DNA of 26,864 nucleotides from the NCBI GenBank assembly GCA_937928015.1, contig CALFXA010000240.1, forward strand, positions 1 to 26,864, written 5' to 3'. The notes beneath the pieces are model-generated. The model did no database searches. It was not told the origin of the DNA and saw only the letters and a list, made by a program, of their open reading frames with translations. The position numbers were made by a program, and so were the translations under genes. Positions 21,698-26,864 of this stretch are shown here, in pieces. The stretch's first letter is position 1; the number at the start of each line of letters is the position of its first letter. The stretch comes from an uncultured Anaerolineales bacterium (GTDB lineage: Bacteria; Chloroflexota; Anaerolineae; Anaerolineales; Villigracilaceae).

Positions 21698-24664
21698 CTA
21701 GTCTATTTCTTCAACAATACGAAATCCAATATCATGTGAGATTGCATTGAACCTTACTTTTCTTTGGGTTGCACATTGAATACGAGATGCAGGATCCTCC
21801 CAACTGCCGCCACAACAAATATGCGAAACCCCTTCATCTTCAGAGGAGGATGTTAACTCATACACATTTCCCGACATATCCATAGCCCCATAAGGACTCT
21901 TACCATCGTTGAAAGAGTCAACTGGAACAATACCATTATAACGATAACCATAATTGGCCTTTGAATGAGTAGCAGGTTTATCCCCCCAAGGATATAGCCT
22001 TCCGTCAATACCTCTTGCTGCCTTTTCCCATTCGTGTTTATTGGGCAAGCGATACTTTTTACCCTCTTTCCTCGAAAGCCAAGCACAATACGCATTGGCA
22101 TCATCCCACGACACATAGGTTACAGGTGCCATATCATCCACATCAGTTAAGCCTCTATTTTCCCTGTATCCGGGAGAAAATTTCTCATATTCTTTCCAGG
22201 TAATTGGATATTTACCTATCAGGAAAGAATGAGAAATTGTAGAAATTGTCAAGCCCTTTTCATAGCCACCACAAATAAAAGCTCCGTCAGGTACGAGAAC
22301 AAAATTGTTATCATAAACTGTATTCACGTATTGAAATTGATCCCTCTGTTCAAACAACTCGATTATCTCAACAATAAATTTCCTGACTTCCTCATTTAAT
22401 AAATCCTGGAATTTTTCAAAGTCTTTATTAATTTCAAATGGCTTCTTGATAAGCAAGCTTACAATGTTCAATGCTGTTAGAAATTCCACAAACGAATCGT
22501 GAATAAAACTGAATTTATCCCCTCTTCGCTGAAGCAACGGGATATTTCTTAAATCATACTCGACATAATCGGGCCTTGCGCTTGCATGCATAAACCTAGT
22601 AAATAATTCATGAGTACGAACAGGTAAATCACTCCAAGCAAAACTCTTGTCAGGTATTGACATCAGATCAATTGACAACGCTTTCAAGAACTCCAATCTG
22701 TCCTGTGGTTCGAGCAATAATGTTCGGCGATTCAACTTATCTTGCAGAAGAAGGTTGTCGATAAAAGTAATATAAAGTCTAGCAGCCGAAATGTCGCCGT
22801 CAATTTTCTCGATTGATGGAATAGCCTCTACTAGCATTCGCAGTAATATAGGGCGATGCGACAAAGAAGACATATTGCTAATGTTTTTTATTTTCTCCCA
22901 CCACAATAATTGCGAACCAGCTATTGACGGATGCCTATTTAAGAACTCAAGAATTTTTGCCTCATCAAACGGTTCAATATACAAAATATATGCTTTGCGT
23001 TTCTGGGTCTGAATTACTAACTGAGATGCAACATCCAAAGGCGACAAAGCTCGTTTTTCATCAGCTTCAAATTGAAAAAAGTTACTTCTACAAGTCAGGA
23101 CAACCTTGCCATATTTCTCTGCAAATCTACTGATTTCATCAAATCTCTTCTGAATATCAGCATCTTGTACCGAAGCACCCATTTCGTCAAAACCATCAAA
23201 TATTATTAGGAATTTTCCATTTTCTACAGTATGACGTAAAACCTGTTCAAAATCAGAACGTATCCCATATCGCTTTAAGGTTGTCTCAATCACTTCAGAT
23301 AAACCCTTTGTTGGCGAATATCCTTTTAATGGAATATACAACGGGACTCTCGCTAACTTCTTATCCCTCCAATTTCGCGCAATATAATATGTTAGATGCA
23401 AACAAAAACTCGTTTTTCCCACACCCGAATCCCCCAAAATAGATACTTGTTTTTCGAAAGTATTAATCGTATCAGATGCTATTAGAGAGACTATATTAGC
23501 TGTATCCTGTTCCAACCATTTGGAAAAGAATGCATCTGCAGGCTGATATTTTATTTCATTTTGGTCAACCGCATCCAAATCAACGTAATATTGTCTGGAA
23601 TTCAGTTTACTAAGTTCAGGAATTATTGGGCTATGTCTCTCATCAACTGTAATACCAGCATTTTCATAATCATTGATAAGTTTCTCAATGTATGTACTCA
23701 AACCAAGAACATCATCTTCTAAATCTCGAACCGTTTTACAAGAGATAGGATACGATTTCGCTACTCTTCTAAGATCACCCTCAATTATCTGGTTTGTAAC
23801 AATCAATCCATCATCAACATCGTTTTTGTTTCTTAGTGACACCACCATTGTACCAATTTCAACAATGGCTTCACGAGAAACTGATTCGGGAATACAGAAC
23901 ACCGCTGTCTTTACTGACCGTCCGATACCTCTGTGGGAAGCAATAACATCAACAACTTGTCCGTCAATGGTTTGATCTTTCTCAATATAAGCGCCAAAAT
24001 CATCACGAAGAAGAGTCGCAACCTCAGACTTAAAAAGGTTGTATTTGTCAATTTGAAACCTTTTAGTTGACTTATCATTTATCTCTCGAAGCCAAGGCCA
24101 AAGAGAAATAATTTTTTCAACTGGCACAGCTAAAGCAGTATTGTTTACCTGGGTACCATCATCCTTCGTAATTCTTGAAGTAACAACACCAACTACTTTC
24201 CTTGATGACAGATTGAAAATCGGCGCCCCGCTCATACCCGGCAAAAGTGAAGCTTCCAACAAAAGCATTCCGCTCGCATCCATCGAACTTATCAATGCAT
24301 CTGCTAGATAAGGTTTTTCTCCAAGTCTTTTTATTAATTGAAAGCCACATGCCCATGCTCTATCCCCCGGTTCATTATCACCTTTATCCGAAAGAGGGAG
24401 AGATAGATTAGATATTTCTAATTTCAACAAAGCTATATCAAAATCCTCAGCAATTTCCTGAACTTGAGCATTGGCAATATTTGTCGGAGATGGTGAATTA
24501 GTAACATTAATATTTTTTTGCTTTGAAAGAATATCAGAAACCACGTGTCGGCAGGTTAAAACGTAACCATTACCAATTAAAAAACCAGTCCCAACAACTT
24601 CATCGTTGTCTGAGAACAAACGCACCAAACAAGATTCTACGTCTTGAACCTTATTAAATCTCAT
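21698..24664 (-). CDS. Trypsin-like protease / degenerate nuclease-like / NACHT NTPase / FGE-sulfatase protein
   Basis: 988 residues in four parts. Residues 1-195 are a trypsin-like serine protease with a complete triad: His40 in TCRHVV, Asp76 in DFDIALL, Ser145 in LPGMSGAP. Residues ~207-330 resemble the Mrr-type nuclease fold (FKSEVATLLRDD, GQVVDVIAS), but the catalytic strand reads AVFCIPES and lacks the ExK. Residues ~405-540 are a NACHT NTPase with Walker A LGDSGVGKTSF and Walker B LIIFDGFDEM. Residues 787-988 are an FGE-sulfatase/C-type-lectin-like domain (FVLVPDGAF, VSWDDANAYCAWLS, RLPNKHEWEKAARG, DMSGNVYELTS, CCGGSWEDP, IGFRIV). The architecture fits a bacterial NLR-like sensor-effector in which NTPase activation licenses the protease. 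Start: ATG with AGGA upstream. Confidence 0.9.
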   Translation of the reverse strand: MRFNKVQDVESCLVRLFSDNDEVVGTGFLIGNGYVLTCRHVVSDILSKQKNINVTNSPSPTNIANAQVQEIAEDFDIALLKLEISNLSLPLSDKGDNEPGDRAWACGFQLIKRLGEKPYLADALISSMDASGMLLLEASLLPGMSGAPIFNLSSRKVVGVVTSRITKDDGTQVNNTALAVPVEKIISLWPWLREINDKSTKRFQIDKYNLFKSEVATLLRDDFGAYIEKDQTIDGQVVDVIASHRGIGRSVKTAVFCIPESVSREAIVEIGTMVVSLRNKNDVDDGLIVTNQIIEGDLRRVAKSYPISCKTVRDLEDDVLGLSTYIEKLINDYENAGITVDERHSPIIPELSKLNSRQYYVDLDAVDQNEIKYQPADAFFSKWLEQDTANIVSLIASDTINTFEKQVSILGDSGVGKTSFCLHLTYYIARNWRDKKLARVPLYIPLKGYSPTKGLSEVIETTLKRYGIRSDFEQVLRHTVENGKFLIIFDGFDEMGASVQDADIQKRFDEISRFAEKYGKVVLTCRSNFFQFEADEKRALSPLDVASQLVIQTQKRKAYILYIEPFDEAKILEFLNRHPSIAGSQLLWWEKIKNISNMSSLSHRPILLRMLVEAIPSIEKIDGDISAARLYITFIDNLLLQDKLNRRTLLLEPQDRLEFLKALSIDLMSIPDKSFAWSDLPVRTHELFTRFMHASARPDYVEYDLRNIPLLQRRGDKFSFIHDSFVEFLTALNIVSLLIKKPFEINKDFEKFQDLLNEEVRKFIVEIIELFEQRDQFQYVNTVYDNNFVLVPDGAFICGGYEKGLTISTISHSFLIGKYPITWKEYEKFSPGYRENRGLTDVDDMAPVTYVSWDDANAYCAWLSRKEGKKYRLPNKHEWEKAARGIDGRLYPWGDKPATHSKANYGYRYNGIVPVDSFNDGKSPYGAMDMSGNVYELTSSSEDEGVSHICCGGSWEDPASRIQCATQRKVRFNAISHDIGFRIVEEID

Positions 24665-24685
24665 AACTTCCTACTATAAACTATT

Positions 24686-24752
24686 ACACCGTAAGAAAAG
24701 TAATTGCATAATTTGGCAAACCAGAAAATTCAATATACTTCGTTTATGGTGT
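24686..24752. promoter_or_regulatory. Inverted repeat in the gap between Trypco1-like and NACHT genes
   Basis: ACACCGTAA (24686-24694) and TTATGGTGT (24744-24752) pair at 8 of 9 positions across a 49-nt interval. A TTGAAT with a 17-bp spacer to TATGCA is the only promoter-like pair on the minus strand, and it is weak. The 109-bp gap could hold a secondary promoter for the NACHT gene. Confidence 0.3.
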
Positions 24753-24773
24753 ACTAATAAGTAACGAAACGGA

Positions 24774-25118
24774 TTATTTAAATTCCCATTCAACGGACAC
24801 TTTTAATGATGCCTCACCTGAAGCTTTTACAACATATATATCACCTTCAGCAGAAAAACAAATACCAAACTCTAAAGTTGCCTTGGTAGGTGTTATAGCT
24901 TTTGCTGAAGATTTGGTTTTGCTATCATCCAAATTTTCAAAAGCCCCTATCATAACCCGAGACATATCAACGATAGTAATAGAGACTTGTTCCAAACTTT
25001 GATTTACTTGAGTAACAGAACTGGAAATTTTACTCAAATTCTCAACGTCAAATTCTTCCTCAGTGGATGATTCTATTAGAACGTTCTTGCCTTCGCCGTA
25101 AGGAATCTTTATTAACAT
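24774..25118 (-). CDS. Trypco1-like (CU044_2847 family) small protein
   Basis: 114 residues. The N-terminal strand has IPYGEGKNVLIES, and the C-terminal strands read TKATLEFGICFSAEGDIYVV and then KVSVEWEF. This matches the EFG-x-K/C-LSAEAG pattern I associate with the trypsin-co-occurring domain (Trypco1/CU044_2847 family), which partners trypsin-like proteases in conflict systems; here the next gene starts with such a protease. It was assigned from pattern memory, not an alignment. Start: ATG with AAAGGAG 6 nt upstream. It probably acts as a regulator or substrate of the protease, which is inference. Confidence 0.68.
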   Translation of the reverse strand: MLIKIPYGEGKNVLIESSTEEEFDVENLSKISSSVTQVNQSLEQVSITIVDMSRVMIGAFENLDDSKTKSSAKAITPTKATLEFGICFSAEGDIYVVKASGEASLKVSVEWEFK

Positions 25119-25147
25119 ATTTGTCTCCTTTTAGATGAAATGAAAAG

Positions 25148-25181
25148 TATTTACTGCCAAACAACTGTTTGGCAGTAAATA
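25148..25181. terminator. Strong hairpin between alpha/beta hydrolase and Trypco1-like genes
   Basis: TATTTACTGCCAAAC (25148-25162) and GTTTGGCAGTAAATA (25167-25181) form a perfect 15-bp stem with a 4-nt loop. In the minus direction it is followed by CTTTTCATTT, a weak T-rich tail. It may partly terminate the methyltransferase-hydrolase transcript, which would separate or attenuate the protease/NACHT genes. Confidence 0.65.
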
Positions 25182-25203
25182 TCATTGATTGTAAATCGAT
25201 AAC

Positions 25204-25767
25204 TTACTTTAGATTTTTAATATCCTCTAAAAGTTGGTCAAACTTCGAATAGCCGCCAGCAGTATTAATATGCCCACCATTATGAATAACATTAAACTTG
25301 GCGTCTATTTTATCTGCAATTTCTTTACCTCTTTGCATCGGGACATAAGGATCGTTATCGCTACTATAGATATAAAAATCTTTACAATTAGCCCTGATTC
25401 TTCCCCAATCAAATGATCTTTCAGTAAACTCAGCATTGATCGTGTCAAAATCGGGCAAACCAAGTTTCCCTGTAAACGGGCTAGCAAAAAAACTTGCTCG
25501 AATAGGTTTTTTCAACATTTCAAGTTTACTTAGTATCAGAGCCGGTCCCAAACTATGCCCAACCATGATAAGGTTGCTTGGATAGTCTCTTACTTCCTCA
25601 TCTAAGATTTCTAACCATTTCTTGAGACTTTGACCTTCAGGCGTCGGGAATCTAGGAACCACAACTTCATTCCCGAGTTTGACAAGCTCCTGCTGCAACC
25701 ACGGAAACCAATTCTCTTCAGGGCTACCATACGCCCCGTGGACTATGACTACCTTGTAGCTGTTCAT
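25204..25767 (-). CDS. RBBP9/YdeN-like alpha/beta hydrolase
   Basis: 187 residues of the compact RBBP9/YdeN serine-hydrolase group. The nucleophile is Ser72 in VGHSLGP, the likely acid is Asp139 in SSDNDPYVP, and the general base is His166 in GGHINTAGG, so the triad appears complete. VIVHGAYGSPEENW near the N-terminus is typical of the group. No signal peptide, so cytoplasmic. AGGAGG lies 4 nt before the ATG, and a TATAAT on the minus strand stands at 25792-25797. The physiological substrate is unknown. It may be an ordinary housekeeping hydrolase or part of the conflict island. Confidence 0.88.
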   Translation of the reverse strand: MNSYKVVIVHGAYGSPEENWFPWLQQELVKLGNEVVVPRFPTPEGQSLKKWLEILDEEVRDYPSNLIMVGHSLGPALILSKLEMLKKPIRASFFASPFTGKLGLPDFDTINAEFTERSFDWGRIRANCKDFYIYSSDNDPYVPMQRGKEIADKIDAKFNVIHNGGHINTAGGYSKFDQLLEDIKNLK

Positions 25768-25791
25768 TATGCCTCCTATACGTTGTTAGAG

Positions 25792-25797
25792 ATTATA
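25792..25797 (-). promoter_or_regulatory. Candidate -10 element upstream of the hydrolase
   Basis: The minus strand reads TATAAT here, about 25 bp before the hydrolase ATG. No good -35 sequence was found at the normal distance, so the promoter is tentative; the preceding gene could equally drive the hydrolase by read-through. Confidence 0.3.
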
Positions 25798-25838
25798 CTT
25801 TAGATATATCGGATCAATCTGGTAATCGAATAACATTT

Positions 25839-26720
25839 TCAGACGGCTACACCCTCCTTTTTAGCTCTTATTCTTGCATATTTTCTCGGTACTATTTCAA
25901 CAAAATCATTATCAGCAATTCCTGCCTCGACAGTAAAACCAGTGAAAAGTGTTTTAATTTCATCTAAGTCATTAAAAGGATGACTTGTGATTTTTTCAGC
26001 ATATGTCTTAGCTCGATTTTTAATATCATCAACGTCAAGGCCTTTTGCTCTGCCAATTTCCTGAGCCGCCAAAACATAATCATTTTGAGAACTTTTATCT
26101 GCAATCACTGTTTCTGTCTTTGCATTCTCAACCCTGGCAGTAGTCAGAACTATCCCACCAGTTTTTAATATTCGCTTCCATTCAGGAACAATTTCTAATT
26201 TTTCTTCTTTTAAGAATCTTGTTAAAAAAGCATCTGTAACTATAATATCAAAATAGTCGTTGGGGAACGGGGTAAAAGGAATAATAGCTTGAACCCCATG
26301 AATGTCTTTGATATTCTTTCCCTGCGCAGATAAAAGAGACGCATACACTGGCGTAGGACACATGTCCAAAACAACAATTTCACCTGCGTGCCTTGCTGAT
26401 TGAAGCGCAAGTGTAACAACAGAAAAGGTTCCATCATCTGCTGCCCCGCTAATTAATATTTTAACATTTCGCTCGATTGAGTTAATATGGGAAACGATAT
26501 TGGAGATGTAAAAACTTTTGTGCCATTCAGGGCAAGATACAAGGCCAAGGTACTTGAGATATTTCCAACTACCATGATACCATTTGCAATCTTCTCGATC
26601 AATTACCCCACCTTTGCAATGAAGGTTTGAATACTCTTCAATTGCATTGGCAAATTTCATTGGATCATCAGGCGGGTCCTTCTGATCTTCTCCAGCCCTA
26701 TGTTGTTCCATATGCACCAT
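25839..26720 (-). CDS. Class I SAM-dependent methyltransferase
   Basis: 293 residues. The Rossmann methyltransferase core follows an N-terminal helical region with a KWYHGSWKYL segment. Motif I reads ILISGAADDG, motif II has the acidic VVLDMCPTP, and PNDYFDIIVTDAFL is followed by LKTGGIVLTTAR, which are the usual strands 4 and 5. The frame opens at a TTG (26745-26747), but AAAGGTGG lies 9 nt before the ATG at 26718-26720, so that start is used. The substrate is unknown. It is the first gene of the AT-rich minus-strand island and lies about 40 bp from a TATAAT. Confidence 0.85.
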   Translation of the reverse strand: MVHMEQHRAGEDQKDPPDDPMKFANAIEEYSNLHCKGGVIDREDCKWYHGSWKYLKYLGLVSCPEWHKSFYISNIVSHINSIERNVKILISGAADDGTFSVVTLALQSARHAGEIVVLDMCPTPVYASLLSAQGKNIKDIHGVQAIIPFTPFPNDYFDIIVTDAFLTRFLKEEKLEIVPEWKRILKTGGIVLTTARVENAKTETVIADKSSQNDYVLAAQEIGRAKGLDVDDIKNRAKTYAEKITSHPFNDLDEIKTLFTGFTVEAGIADNDFVEIVPRKYARIRAKKEGVAV

Positions 26721-26767
26721 AACCGATTGCCACCTTTCACCTATCAATTTGGGCCCTTATTTTTTGG

Positions 26768-26773
26768 ATTATA
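26768..26773 (-). promoter_or_regulatory. Candidate -10 element of the conflict-island operon
   Basis: The minus strand reads TATAAT here, with the island's first gene starting 48 bp downstream, so the leader would be roughly 40 nt. No consensus -35 is present, so either a weak promoter or an activator-dependent one is implied. Confidence 0.4.
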
Positions 26774-26864
26774 CACTTTTTTAGGAAAAGAATCTAGTTA
26801 TTCTTCTTTGGGAGTGTCTAAAATCGTGGGCTAACGAAGTCCATTACATGAGAGGCATAACCAG
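26774..26864. other. Terminal stretch without a recognised gene
   Basis: The last 91 bases hold no ORF that I can support and no RNA gene signature. They are AT-rich at first and less so near the end. The methyltransferase promoter probably extends into the first part. Confidence 0.5.

Noticed and set aside
26774..26864. tRNA or phage attachment site at the window end
   Set aside because: No cloverleaf, anticodon arm or paired direct repeat could be made out in the available bases.

Overview
The window looks like one end of an assembled contig from a Chloroflexota bacterium, probably an Anaerolineae relative. This placement is an inference from Thr/Pro-linker surface proteins, a GpgS with a universal-stress-protein domain, a bacterial Mvh-type hydrogenase/Hdr operon and REP-like and short tandem repeats typical of that group. 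Bases 7-64 are not genomic: they match the Illumina universal adapter with two mismatches.

Region 1 (65-5331, GC-rich): the 3' end of a GT4 glycosyltransferase, a glucosyl-3-phosphoglycerate synthase fused to USP domains and translationally coupled to a histidine phosphatase (a plausible glucosylglycerate pathway pair), a BaiN/HI0933-type flavoprotein, a strong bidirectional terminator, and a glutaredoxin-thioredoxin reductase fusion on the minus strand.

Region 2 (5402-12859, GC-rich, all minus strand): a tight operon in the order hdrC-hdrB-hdrA-mvhD-mvhG-small protein-mvhA-maturation protease. It encodes an electron-bifurcating heterodisulfide reductase-like complex with a group 3c-type [NiFe] hydrogenase, and the protease that matures its large subunit. 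The Grx-TrxR fusion follows in the same orientation. Short repeats have entered three coding sequences here. A structured 310-bp intergenic region separates hdrC from a divergent DUF35 (Zn-ribbon/OB-fold) gene.

Region 3 (about 13.58-17.43 kb, mixed composition): a C-terminal remnant of a large serine recombinase, two very small ORFs (one an unlisted 55-residue membrane protein), an Ig-like Thr/Pro-linker surface protein split by a single +1 frameshift, and a membrane-anchored 161-residue protein.

Region 4 (17.43-26.75 kb, clearly AT-rich, all minus strand): a gene island in transcription order SAM methyltransferase, RBBP9/YdeN-like alpha/beta hydrolase, Trypco1-like small protein, trypsin-like protease/degenerate nuclease-like/NACHT/FGE-sulfatase protein (988 aa), a second P-loop NTPase with a C-terminal alpha/alpha-toroid-like region (912 aa), and a PLP-dependent aminotransferase. 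The protease, NACHT, FGE and Trypco1 combination is that of NTP-dependent biological conflict (defence) systems. The toroid NTPase and the three small-molecule enzymes around it do not match any standard defence operon I know, and this is the best candidate in the window for an undescribed system. No rRNA, tRNA, CRISPR array or complete insertion sequence was recognised.
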